DNA of 64,000 nt from an uncultured Eubacteriales bacterium (GTDB lineage: Bacteria; Bacillota; Clostridia; Oscillospirales; CAG-272), in assembly GCA_934796165.1 (NCBI GenBank), contig CAKVOU010000001.1, forward strand, positions 186,001-250,000, read 5' to 3'. Below, piece after piece: positions 36,385 to 44,861 of this stretch; positions within the stretch are counted from its first letter, which is position 1; every line of letters begins with the position of its first letter. Made by a program: the position numbers and the translations under genes. Under the pieces are notes generated by a model that was not told where the DNA came from, did not search any database, and saw nothing but the letters and a program-made list of their open reading frames with translations.

Positions 36385-36791
36385 CTTCCGGTGCAAACGG
36401 ACTTATGCGATCGGTATCCTTCGGTGTCAACTGCGTGGCAATGCTCTGATGAACAGACCTGAATCCGCATGGGGCGAGGACGAGACCGGTCACGCCCCGG
36501 AAGCGCCCGGCGTGTGCGGGAGCTCCGTATCGGTACAAACGTGATGCTGACAATGCGAAGAAAATCAGCAGAGAAAAGTTGCCGCGCCCGGGTAAAAACG
36601 CCCGGAAGGGGATATACTACTTTCGGAATTTCTGTCCGGCAGTATTCGGATGCGGTAACTTCCTTGGCTTTACGACCTGCCGCCGACGGAGGGCGGCGTT
36701 TTTTGTTTTCCCGATTGATGTGCGGGAAATGAAATGCCGGAAGTGAGAAGAAAGGGCTTTCCTTTTTGGGAAACAACGGTCGGAGGACACA
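36385..36791. other. 407-base intergenic region before the germination gene
   Basis: No credible gene. It contains a GGTAAAA...TATACTA pair near 36590-36622 that resembles a forespore (sigma-F/G) promoter, and a terminator-like hairpin at 36679. A small RNA or an attenuated leader is possible; neither is shown. Confidence 0.4.
36679..36705 (+). terminator. Terminator-like hairpin upstream of the germination gene
   Basis: GCCGCC (36679-36684) and GGCGGC (36692-36697) form a 6-bp stem followed by GTTTTTTG. It lies 87 bases before the start codon with no gene immediately upstream. Confidence 0.6.
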
Positions 36792-38195
36792 ATGCATAAG
36801 CTGACGGAAGATTACCGGGAGAATATCAAAAACGCGGATGCGGTTCTCCGTGTGGAAGAAAATTTTGATCTGCTCAAGAAAACGCTCCGGATCGGAGAGG
36901 ATGAGATCACGCTGTATTACCTTGACGGTTTTATCAAGGACGCGGTGATGCAGAAGCTCATGCTCTATCTGGTATCCCTCAAGGGGACCGGGGACGACGC
37001 GCACCTCTTTATGGAGAGCCATCTGCCGTATGTGGAGACCGACGTATCGGAGGACCTGAATTTTCTTTTCCAGATGGTGCTTTCCGGTGCGGCAATCCTG
37101 TTCGGTTCCCGCTTCGGTGCCCGCGGGATCGTCATTGATGCACGGACTTACCCGGCGCGCGAGACGGCGGAACCGGAGGGAGACAAGGTCATGCGCGGGG
37201 CGCGGGACGGTTTTGTGGAAACGCTGCTCTTCAATACCGCGCTCATCCGGCGCCGTATCCGTGACCCGGAGCTGACCATGTGTTACCTGACGGTCGGGAA
37301 AAAGTCAAAGACCGACGTGGTGCTTTGCTATATGCACGGAACCGCGGACGAAAAATATGTGGCATATCTCAAAAAGAAACTGAAGGAAACCGAAACCGAT
37401 TCGCTGACGCTCGGTCATGAATCACTTGCGGAATGTTTTATCAAACGGCACTGGTATAATCCGTTCCCAAAGATCCGGACGACCGAGCGCCCCGATGCCG
37501 CCGCGGCACAATTGTACGAGGGAAGTGTATTGATCCTCGTGGACAACACGCCGGAGGTCATGGTGCTCCCGACCGGCATTTTTGACTTTATGCAGGAGAC
37601 CAACGATTTTTATTTTCCCCCGCTCACCGGCACGTATATCCGCGTGATCCGGTATCTGGTGTTCGGGCTGACCCTGTTCCTGACGCCGGTGTGGTATCTG
37701 ATGATCAGATATCCCGCCGCCGTACCCGATTGGCTGGAGTTTGCTTTGCCGGAGAAGCCGGGGAAACTGCCGGTTCTGGTGCAGCTGCTTCTTGCGGAGT
37801 TCCTGATTGACGGACTCCGCATGGCATCGCTCAACACGCCGAATATGCTTTCCAACTCGCTTTCGGTGGTCGGCGGTCTGATCCTCGGAGATTTTGCGGT
37901 CAGCATCGGATGGCTGATTCCCGAGGTCATCCTGTATATGTCCTTTGTTGCCATCGCCAACTTCACACAAAGAAGCTACGAACTTGGTTACGCGTTCAAA
38001 TTTCTTCGCATCGGGTTACTCGTCCTGACGGCGATCTTCGGGATCTGGGGGTTCGCCGGCGGTGTGGTCGGAATGTTGATCCTGCTCGTCACCAACCGCA
38101 CGGTCAACGGCGGGCACAGCTATCTGTATCCGCTGATCCCGTTCAACGGACGGGCGCTTGCGTCGCTTTTGTTCCGCCTTCCCAAAAAAGACTGA
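36792..38195 (+). CDS. spoVAF: Spore germination protein of the SpoVAF/GerA family
   Basis: 467 residues. An N-terminal soluble half begins with the GerA-type LTEDYRENIKNADAVLRVEENFDL and DGFIKDAVMQKLMLYL, followed by the SpoVAF-like EDLNFLFQMVLSGAAILF. The second half has about five transmembrane segments (TGTYIRVIRYLVFG onward) with the family signature PNMLSNSLSVVGGLILGDFAV. GerA A-subunits and SpoVAF (which acts with FigP during germination) share this fold. The length and wording favour SpoVAF over a nutrient-receptor A subunit, and no B or C receptor subunit is adjacent. GGAGG precedes the ATG by seven bases. Expected to act in the inner spore membrane. Confidence 0.82.
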   Translation: MHKLTEDYRENIKNADAVLRVEENFDLLKKTLRIGEDEITLYYLDGFIKDAVMQKLMLYLVSLKGTGDDAHLFMESHLPYVETDVSEDLNFLFQMVLSGAAILFGSRFGARGIVIDARTYPARETAEPEGDKVMRGARDGFVETLLFNTALIRRRIRDPELTMCYLTVGKKSKTDVVLCYMHGTADEKYVAYLKKKLKETETDSLTLGHESLAECFIKRHWYNPFPKIRTTERPDAAAAQLYEGSVLILVDNTPEVMVLPTGIFDFMQETNDFYFPPLTGTYIRVIRYLVFGLTLFLTPVWYLMIRYPAAVPDWLEFALPEKPGKLPVLVQLLLAEFLIDGLRMASLNTPNMLSNSLSVVGGLILGDFAVSIGWLIPEVILYMSFVAIANFTQRSYELGYAFKFLRIGLLVLTAIFGIWGFAGGVVGMLILLVTNRTVNGGHSYLYPLIPFNGRALASLLFRLPKKD

Positions 38196-38453
38196 CTCCG
38201 CCTTACGCGGCGGGCGGACGTTCCGCTTGCCGCCTCGTGCGGGTGCCCCGCCGGCAGGCTCCGTTCCGGCTCCGCCGACCCTCCGCCGCCGGATCCCCGC
38301 AGTCGCGGCGGCGCGCTTTCTCCCTCGCTCCACATTTCACCCCGATTCCCGTAAACACGCGAAAAAAGCAACTTTGCCACCGTTATCTTTTCGCTTCTTC
38401 GGCGTTTGGGGGCACTTTTGCACATCTTGCCACACATCGCAAGTAAATATCCG
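38196..38453. other. GC-rich gene-free stretch after the germination gene
   Basis: About 260 bases with several GC inverted repeats (for example CCGCC/GGCGG combinations between 38200 and 38330). I see no gene, and the frames here lack ribosome binding sites. Confidence 0.5.
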
Positions 38454-38511
38454 AAAAGAGAGCAGATTTCACCGTTCCGTGGAGGAAAGGAGGGGATTCG
38501 CTCTCTTTTTG
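38454..38511 (+). terminator. Long-loop terminator candidate ahead of mraZ
   Basis: AAAAGAGAGC (38454-38463) pairs with GCTCTCTTTT (38500-38509), followed by further T. The 36-base loop is long but can fold internally. It would insulate the dcw cluster from upstream transcription. Confidence 0.5.
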
Positions 38512-38566
38512 TGACGAAAGTCACGAAAAAAATCGTATATTTGTCAAAAAAATTTTGCATTTCCTC

Positions 38567-38595
38567 TTGCGTTTTCTGCTTCAGTAGTATATAAT
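38567..38595 (+). promoter_or_regulatory. Promoter of the dcw cluster
   Basis: TTGCGT (38567-38572), 17 nt, TATAAT (38590-38595), about 100 bases before mraZ. Confidence 0.8.
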
Positions 38596-38642
38596 GGGTA
38601 TACAAGTGGGTGAAAGTGGAGCCAAAAGGGTGAAAAGTGGTT
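38595..38642 (+). promoter_or_regulatory. MraZ operator repeats
   Basis: TGGGT (38595), TGGGT (38607), TGGAG (38617), AGGGT (38627) and TGGTT (38638) are spaced 10-12 bases apart. MraZ is known to bind TGGGN repeats with about 10-base periodicity in its own promoter. The first repeat shares its T with the -10, so binding should block transcription start. Confidence 0.75.
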
Positions 38643-38694
38643 GAAATTCGGCTTCAATTCCACTGTGAAATTGATAAAGAAGGGAGGACTCGAA

Positions 38695-39117
38695 ATGCTG
38701 ACTGGGGAGTACAGACACTCGCTGGATCCGAAAAACCGGATTTTCATCCCGGCGAAGCACCGCGAAGAATTAGGCGAAACCTTCATGATCGCGTGCAGCT
38801 TCCGGGAGAAGTGCCTGAAGGTCTACTCGCTGACGGGGTGGGGGGAATACATCGCGCCGATTGAGAAGCAAAACAGACAGTTGGCGGAAAGAGTCCTCCG
38901 TTTCCTGCATAGAACCGCGATCCAGGTAACCCCGGACAAGCAGGGAAGAGTCGTTCTCCCCGAGAACCTCACTTCCTATGCCGAAATCGACAAGGACCTT
39001 GTGGTCATCGGTTGCGGCGATCACGACGAAATCTGGAGCGATAAGCTCTATAACGAAATCGTCCTTAGCGAAAATGTGGAAGAGCTCAGCAAAGAGCTTG
39101 AGTTCTACGGACTCTGA
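38695..39117 (+). CDS. mraZ: Transcriptional regulator MraZ
   Basis: 140 residues, the usual length. First gene of the dcw cluster and its autoregulator. Two AbrB-like SpoVT half-domains are visible: GEYRHSLDPKNRIFIPAKHRE and a second copy around TPDKQGRVVLPENL. GGGAGGA precedes the ATG. The TGGGN-type repeats in its leader are the expected binding site. rsmH begins two bases after its stop. Confidence 0.97.
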   Translation: MLTGEYRHSLDPKNRIFIPAKHREELGETFMIACSFREKCLKVYSLTGWGEYIAPIEKQNRQLAERVLRFLHRTAIQVTPDKQGRVVLPENLTSYAEIDKDLVVIGCGDHDEIWSDKLYNEIVLSENVEELSKELEFYGL

Positions 39118-39118
39118 T

Positions 39119-40063
39119 ATGACAGACGGAATCGTCTTTTCCCACCGTCCGGTCATGCCGGATGAGTGCATGGAAGGTCTTGCAATCAAGCCGGACGGCA
39201 TTTACGTTGACGGAACTGCCGGCGGCGGAGGACACTCCTCCCTGATAGCTTCGCGCCTTGAGGGCGGACGCCTCATCTCCATCGACCAGGACGAAGCCGC
39301 GATCCGCGCGGTTTCGGAGCGCCTGAAGCCTTACGGCGACCGGGTAACGGTCGTCCGCAATAATTTCCGGAACCTCGGCACGGTCTGCCGGGATCTCGGA
39401 ATCGGGCACATTGACGGCGTGCTCCTTGACCTCGGCGTTTCCTCCTACCAGCTGGATACGCCGGAAAGAGGATTCTCCTATCAGGCGGACGCGCCGCTGG
39501 ATATGCGCATGGATGAAAGAAATCCCAAAAGCGCGTATACCGTGGTAAATGAATATTCCGAAGCGGAACTGAGGCGGATCCTTTTCGATTACGGCGAGGA
39601 ACGCTTCGCTCCCCGCATCGCGTCCTTCATCGTGCGCGCGCGGGAAGAAAAACCGGTTGAAACGACCGGAGAACTGGTAGACATCATCAAGGCGGCGATC
39701 CCCGCTTCCGCAAGGGAAGGCGGACATCACCCCGCCAAACGAACCTTTCAGGCAATCCGCATCGAAGTCAATGCGGAGCTTGATGTAATCGCTCCCGCAA
39801 TCACCGCGGCGATCGGACTTCTGAATCCCGGCGGGCGCATTGCGATCCTGACCTTCCACTCATTGGAAGACCGGATCGTCAAGCAAGCCTTCGCCACTGC
39901 GGCACAGGGCTGTATCTGCCCCAAGACCTTGCCGGTCTGCGTGTGCGGGAACAAGCCGAAAGTAAAGATCATCACGAAAAAGCCGATTCTTCCCGGCGAA
40001 GCGGAACTGGAAGAGAACCCGCGTTCCCGCAGCGCAAAACTCCGGGTGGCGGAAAAAATCTGA
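39119..40063 (+). CDS. rsmH: 16S rRNA (cytosine-1402-N4)-methyltransferase RsmH
   Basis: 314 residues. Uses S-adenosylmethionine to methylate the decoding centre of 16S rRNA. Motifs: FSHRPVMPDECMEGL, YVDGTAGGGGHSS (cofactor loop), GVLLDLGVSSYQLD, ERGFSYQADAPLDMRMD, HHPAKRTFQAIRIEVN and FHSLEDRIVKQ. The start is one base after the mraZ stop, so translation is coupled. Confidence 0.98.
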   Translation: MTDGIVFSHRPVMPDECMEGLAIKPDGIYVDGTAGGGGHSSLIASRLEGGRLISIDQDEAAIRAVSERLKPYGDRVTVVRNNFRNLGTVCRDLGIGHIDGVLLDLGVSSYQLDTPERGFSYQADAPLDMRMDERNPKSAYTVVNEYSEAELRRILFDYGEERFAPRIASFIVRAREEKPVETTGELVDIIKAAIPASAREGGHHPAKRTFQAIRIEVNAELDVIAPAITAAIGLLNPGGRIAILTFHSLEDRIVKQAFATAAQGCICPKTLPVCVCGNKPKVKIITKKPILPGEAELEENPRSRSAKLRVAEKI

Positions 40064-40089
40064 ATCTGAGAGCCAAGGAGGTCGCCCCG

Positions 40090-40950
40090 GTGGATACGCG
40101 CGAGAAAAACGTACATACATCCGACGATCTCTGCGGAAAATATACGGGCAGAGGTCTTGCAAAACTGATCGTCCGCGATGCGGATGCCCAGAAGCAATCC
40201 GAAGCAGAAACGGCAAAAAACGCTCCCCATGCATATCGTTATTCCGATATGGATGACCGCGAAAAGAACCGCTTCCGCTCCGCAAGAGTGGACGGGGAGC
40301 GGCAAATGACTCCGGAAGACCTCATCCGGTACAGCCGCGTGTCGCACGGCGACGCGAAAACCGACAATACGGAAAATGAGGACAAGCTCACCCGCTGGGA
40401 CGGAAACGGACTGGTTTCGGGCGAAGCGCAAAAGCAGAAACTGCTTCCGTTCTCCTTTTCAAAGAAAGGAAAGTCCGAGAAAAAGACGGGATCGGCGGAA
40501 TCAACGGCGACCGCCCCCTCCCGTGTGGAGACCTTCCTTGTCAAATGGTTCCCGAAGGACGGGACTCAGTATGTTCACGACCCAAAGCGCCGCCGTTTCC
40601 CCTCCACTTATCTGGCGGCGCTTTTCGTAGTTATTATCAGCATGACGCTCCTTGTCGGAAGCGCGTTGATCCTCAATCGCGAGGAGAGAAGCGTGCTTGC
40701 GCTCGGCGAGGAGCTGAATGCCATGGAAAAGACGGAAGAAGCGCTGGAAGCGGACCTTTCCGTCAAAAACGACCTTTACGCGATCCGCAAAACCGCCATC
40801 GGCGAATACGGTATGGTGGACGGCTATTACGTTGACATGAAGTTCATCGCCATGAGCGGAGAAGAGCAGATCGTCGCGTATGAGGAAAAAGAGGAGAAAA
40901 AAATCGGACTTGCCGCGCTTCTCAGCGGCTTCTTCGGAGCAAATAACTGA
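40090..40950 (+). CDS. FtsL/DivIC-like division protein with long N-terminal extension
   Basis: 286 residues from a GTG at 40090 with AAGGAGG eight bases upstream. Its place between rsmH and the PBP gene is that of ftsL. One transmembrane segment (about 174-195, YLAALFVVIISMTLL) is followed by a short heptad-like coiled coil (ERSVLALGEELNAMEKTEEALEADL) as in FtsL and DivIC. The ~173-residue hydrophilic, charged N-terminal region is far longer than that of usual FtsL proteins (about 100-120 residues in total) and has no recognised domain. The family call is based on position and topology because FtsL is poorly conserved. Confidence 0.72.
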   Translation: MDTREKNVHTSDDLCGKYTGRGLAKLIVRDADAQKQSEAETAKNAPHAYRYSDMDDREKNRFRSARVDGERQMTPEDLIRYSRVSHGDAKTDNTENEDKLTRWDGNGLVSGEAQKQKLLPFSFSKKGKSEKKTGSAESTATAPSRVETFLVKWFPKDGTQYVHDPKRRRFPSTYLAALFVVIISMTLLVGSALILNREERSVLALGEELNAMEKTEEALEADLSVKNDLYAIRKTAIGEYGMVDGYYVDMKFIAMSGEEQIVAYEEKEEKKIGLAALLSGFFGANN

Positions 40951-41035
40951 CATAGAAACAGTTTAACTCTCATAGAATAGGCGGGGAGCGGAAAACTCCG
41001 CCGGAACCCGCAGAACACGGCAGGGGGGTGAGAGC

Positions 41036-43300
41036 ATGAAAGATGGCGGTATGATCCGCACCAATACGCTCCGGCGTTCGGCAGCGGTGATTCTTCTGGT
41101 CTTTCTGATTTTCTCCTCGCTCCTTGTGAAGATTTTCCTGCTCCAGACAGTGGATTACGAAAAGTATCAATCCAAGGTGCTCGGTCAGATGACGACGGAA
41201 ACCTCCGTCAAAGCCGACCGCGGCGTAATTTACGACCGGAACGGAGCGGTGCTCGCGGGAAATGTGACCTCCTATCGCGTGTTTATCTCCCCGTCGGCAA
41301 TTGCTTCGGCGGAGAAGGAAATGGACCCGACCGCGGGAGTCAGCATCAGCAAAAACATTGCAAAGCATCTGTCCTCACTCCTCGGGGTGAGCTACGAAAA
41401 GGTCCTCAAGCAGACCGAATACACCAAATACCTTGACCGTACCATCGCCCAGAACGTGGACGACGAAACGGCGGGGAAGGTGAGAAACTTCATTGCGGAG
41501 TTCGGGTACGACAACCTCGTGTTCCTGCAAGCCGCAAGCACCAGATATTATCCGTATTCCTCGCTTGCCTGCCACGTCCTCGGATTTACCGGAACGGACG
41601 GCGGAAGCCTTGGACTGGAGCTCAAGTACAACGAACTGCTTTCGGGCACCGACGGCAAGTACATCGTGGCGCGGGATGCGCAGGGCAACGAAATGCCCTT
41701 TGATTACGAAGAATATATCGAAGCGCAACGCGGAAACGACCTGATTACCACGCTTGATGTATACGTCCAGTCGGTGATTGAGGAGACGCTAAAAACCGTC
41801 TATACGGAAACCGGCTGCGTCCGCGCAAGCGGCATTGTGATGGATGTCCGGACGGGCGAAATTCTTGCACTTGCGAATTATCCCGACTTCGATCTCAACC
41901 ATCCCGGCACGCTCAATGAGGAAATGAACACCAAGCTGGAATCCTCGGGACTGGACCCGGAAAGCCAGGAATACTACGACAAAAAAGTACAGCTCATGAT
42001 GGAAATGTGGCGCAACGAAGCGGTCTCCGATTCCTACACGCCCGGTTCTACCTTCAAGATCATCACCGCTTCCATGGCGCTGGAGGAAAACCTCGTCAAG
42101 CTCTCGGACACCGTATACTGCGGCGGTTCGATGACCATTGCGGGAAAGAAGATCCATTGCCACAAGCTGACTGGACACGGCTCTCTCAACTTTGCGGAGG
42201 GCATTCAGCAGTCCTGCAACGTCTGGCTCATGTCACTCAGCCAACGCTTCGGACTGAATCAGAAAATTTTCTATAAGTATTACGGATCCTTCGGATACGC
42301 CGAAAAGACCGGCGTGGACCTCCCCGGGGAGGGCGGAAGCACCTTCTGGGATCTCGCGGATTTCAATAAATCCCCGCTGGATCTTCCGATTGCTTCCTTC
42401 GGTCAGAACTTCACCGTCACCGCCATTCAGCAGCTCACCGCAGTCGCGGCGGTTGCAAACGGCGGAAATTTGGTCACCCCGCACTTCCTCAAGGAAGTGA
42501 AGGACGGCGACGGCAACACGGTGAAAACCTATAAAACCGAGGTCAAGCGTCAGGTGGTCAGCCGGGACGTCTGCCGGACAATGGCGGACATTCTGGAAAA
42601 GGGCGTTTCCGGGAACGGCGGTGCGAAAAACGCATACGTCGCCGGGTACCGCATTGCCGCCAAGACGGGAACAGCGGAAAAGGAGCCCAAGAATCAGAAC
42701 AAATACGTCTGCTCCTGCGTGGGCTTCGCCCCGGCGGACGATCCGAAATACGCGATCATCATCATCGCCGATGAACCCTCCCGCGCCGGCTACCAGTACG
42801 GCAGTACCGCGGCGGCGCCGTTCCTCGGTGACGCACTGGAACAGATTCTCCCGTACCTCGGCATTGAAGCGAGATACACGGAAGAGGAACAGGCAAAACT
42901 CCGTGTGACGATGCCCGGCTTTACCAACTGGTCGGTCTCGCTCGCAAAGGACTACGCCGAGAACCTCGGCATTGAAGTGGAGATCGTCGGAGACGGCTCT
43001 CATGTCACCTCCCAGAGCCCCGCAAAGGGCGTCAAGGTGGATAAGGGAAGCGCCAAAGTGATTCTTTACACCGGTGGCGAAAAGCCTGCCGAAACCGTCC
43101 GCGTGCCGGACGTCAGAGGGCTGACGGCAGTTGCCGCGACCCAGGCACTCATCAATGCGGGACTCAACGTCCGCATTACCGGAAACACCGGTGAAACGGT
43201 GTTTTCCCAATCCGTGGAGGCGGGAACTTTTGCGGTTCCCGGAACCTGCGTGACACTTGTGTTCGCGTCTCCGGACGGAGACGATGACCCGATCGATTGA
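41036..43300 (+). CDS. Class B penicillin-binding protein with PASTA domains (FtsI/SpoVD type)
   Basis: 754 residues. Septal transpeptidase. One transmembrane anchor (about 14-36), a PBP dimerisation domain (KADRGVIYDRNG), and a transpeptidase with S338TFK, S393CN and K543TG. Two C-terminal PASTA domains follow (about 622-680 and 690-750). PASTA-bearing PBPs at this position are annotated SpoVD or PBP2B in Bacilli; only one is present here, so it may serve vegetative division, sporulation, or both. The ribosome binding site is GGGGGGTG. Confidence 0.93.
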   Translation: MKDGGMIRTNTLRRSAAVILLVFLIFSSLLVKIFLLQTVDYEKYQSKVLGQMTTETSVKADRGVIYDRNGAVLAGNVTSYRVFISPSAIASAEKEMDPTAGVSISKNIAKHLSSLLGVSYEKVLKQTEYTKYLDRTIAQNVDDETAGKVRNFIAEFGYDNLVFLQAASTRYYPYSSLACHVLGFTGTDGGSLGLELKYNELLSGTDGKYIVARDAQGNEMPFDYEEYIEAQRGNDLITTLDVYVQSVIEETLKTVYTETGCVRASGIVMDVRTGEILALANYPDFDLNHPGTLNEEMNTKLESSGLDPESQEYYDKKVQLMMEMWRNEAVSDSYTPGSTFKIITASMALEENLVKLSDTVYCGGSMTIAGKKIHCHKLTGHGSLNFAEGIQQSCNVWLMSLSQRFGLNQKIFYKYYGSFGYAEKTGVDLPGEGGSTFWDLADFNKSPLDLPIASFGQNFTVTAIQQLTAVAAVANGGNLVTPHFLKEVKDGDGNTVKTYKTEVKRQVVSRDVCRTMADILEKGVSGNGGAKNAYVAGYRIAAKTGTAEKEPKNQNKYVCSCVGFAPADDPKYAIIIIADEPSRAGYQYGSTAAAPFLGDALEQILPYLGIEARYTEEEQAKLRVTMPGFTNWSVSLAKDYAENLGIEVEIVGDGSHVTSQSPAKGVKVDKGSAKVILYTGGEKPAETVRVPDVRGLTAVAATQALINAGLNVRITGNTGETVFSQSVEAGTFAVPGTCVTLVFASPDGDDDPID

Positions 43301-43365
43301 TTCCGATTTGCGCTGGCGGAAACGCCGGAGGATGTGAAAACAAACTATTTCCGGAGGTCAGCGTT

Positions 43366-44841
43366 ATGAAAGAACTTTACTCCCTGTGCCGGGATGCCGG
43401 GATATTCTGTCCCGCCGGCATGGAACACCTGCCGATCAGCGGGATCGTCAGTGACAGCCGGAAGGTGACGCCGGATTGCCTGTTTGTTGCGATCCGCGGA
43501 CTTCACAGGAACGGCGAAGACCATATCAAGGAAGCGCTTGACAAGGGCGCCTCGGCGGTTCTCTCCGAGAGAATTCCGCTTGCCGTTGCCGACCGCTGTA
43601 TCGCAGTTCCGGATGCCCGCGCGGCGCTCGCCTGCCTGCTTGACGCATGGTACGGAATGCCGTCCGAGCACATGAAAATGATCGGCGTGACAGGAACCAA
43701 CGGTAAAACGACCGTTGCCTGTATGCTCAACGCAATCCTCACGGGCGCGGGTCACCGCGTGGGACTCATCGGAACGCTCGGCGCTTTCGCGGACGGTGAA
43801 CTGATTCCGCAGGAATGTGATAACGAGCTTGCCAACCTGACCACACCGGACCCGGCGGAGCTTTACAGGATCCTTTCTCTCATGGAAGAGAAGGGGTGCG
43901 AGTATGTGGTGATGGAAGCCTCCTCCCACTCGCTGGCGCTCGGGAAGGTCGCCCCGATCCGGTTTGATACCGCGATTTTTACAAATCTGACCCAGGAACA
44001 TCTCGACTTCCATAAAACCATGGAAGGCTATCTTGAAGCCAAGGAGAAGCTGTTCCGTAACTGCCGGACGGCAATCGTCAACTGCGACGATCCTTACGCG
44101 AAAGAAATTCTTTCGGTCTGCCCGGGAAAAGTAATCACCTGCGGCGCATTCGGCGACTTCCGCGCGGAGCACGCAGACGTTTCCGACTTCCGCGGTGTCA
44201 GCTACACACTGAAGACCGCGACGGAAACAATGGATGTGCTTTGTCCCGTCCCCGGCTCCTTCATGGTGATGAATTCCCTGGAAGCGGTCGCTTGCGGCGA
44301 GGAGCTCGGAATTCCGCTGGACACCATCTGCAGTTCGCTTGCATCCTTCCGCAGTGTTCCGGGAAGAATGGAAAGTGTGCTTCCCGACAGCGCGGACGTG
44401 AAAGTGATTATTGACTACGCGCACACTCCGGATGCACTGGAAAAACTGCTTCGGACCGCGAGGGAAATGCGCGGAGAAAATACCGGCCGTCTGACCGTCC
44501 TGTTCGGCTGCGGCGGTGACAGAGACCCCGGAAAGAGACGGGAAATGGGCGCGATTGCGTCAAAACTTGCCGACTTCGTGATTGTCACTTCGGATAATAG
44601 CCGGAGCGAGGATCCGGTGGAGATCATCCGGCAGATACTCGGCGGGGTTGACAGAGAAAAAGAACACATAGCCATCACCTCAAGACGCGAGGCGATCCGG
44701 TACGCAGTGGAAAACGCAAGACCGGGCGACATGATCATCCTCGCAGGCAAGGGACACGAAACATACGAAATCGACCGTACCGGCAGGCATCCCTTCGATG
44801 AGAGAGCCGAGGTACAGAACGCATACAGAAACAGACACTGA
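43366..44841 (+). CDS. murE: UDP-MurNAc-tripeptide synthetase MurE
   Basis: 491 residues. Adds the third stem residue to UDP-MurNAc-L-Ala-D-Glu using ATP. Mur-ligase motifs: GIVSDSRKVTPDCLFVAI, ATP loop GVTGTNGKTT, TTPDPAEL and YAHTPDALEKLL. The specificity motif reads DNSRSEDP (from about residue 410). The usual diaminopimelate motif is DNPR; here the Pro is Ser while the Arg that holds diaminopimelate is kept, so meso-diaminopimelate remains the likely substrate. GGAGG supports the ATG at 43366 over an earlier in-frame ATG. Confidence 0.96.
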   Translation: MKELYSLCRDAGIFCPAGMEHLPISGIVSDSRKVTPDCLFVAIRGLHRNGEDHIKEALDKGASAVLSERIPLAVADRCIAVPDARAALACLLDAWYGMPSEHMKMIGVTGTNGKTTVACMLNAILTGAGHRVGLIGTLGAFADGELIPQECDNELANLTTPDPAELYRILSLMEEKGCEYVVMEASSHSLALGKVAPIRFDTAIFTNLTQEHLDFHKTMEGYLEAKEKLFRNCRTAIVNCDDPYAKEILSVCPGKVITCGAFGDFRAEHADVSDFRGVSYTLKTATETMDVLCPVPGSFMVMNSLEAVACGEELGIPLDTICSSLASFRSVPGRMESVLPDSADVKVIIDYAHTPDALEKLLRTAREMRGENTGRLTVLFGCGGDRDPGKRREMGAIASKLADFVIVTSDNSRSEDPVEIIRQILGGVDREKEHIAITSRREAIRYAVENARPGDMIILAGKGHETYEIDRTGRHPFDERAEVQNAYRNRH

Positions 44842-44861
44842 TCTGGGAAACGGAGCCGCTT

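Noticed and set aside
34136..36553. Minus-strand frame of 805 codons opposite the second lipoprotein
   Set aside because: Antisense shadow of the CxxC repeat and solute-binding gene; no family pattern.
36469..36732. 87-codon plus-strand frame before the germination gene
   Set aside because: Arg-rich, no RBS, and it reads through the hairpin at 36679.
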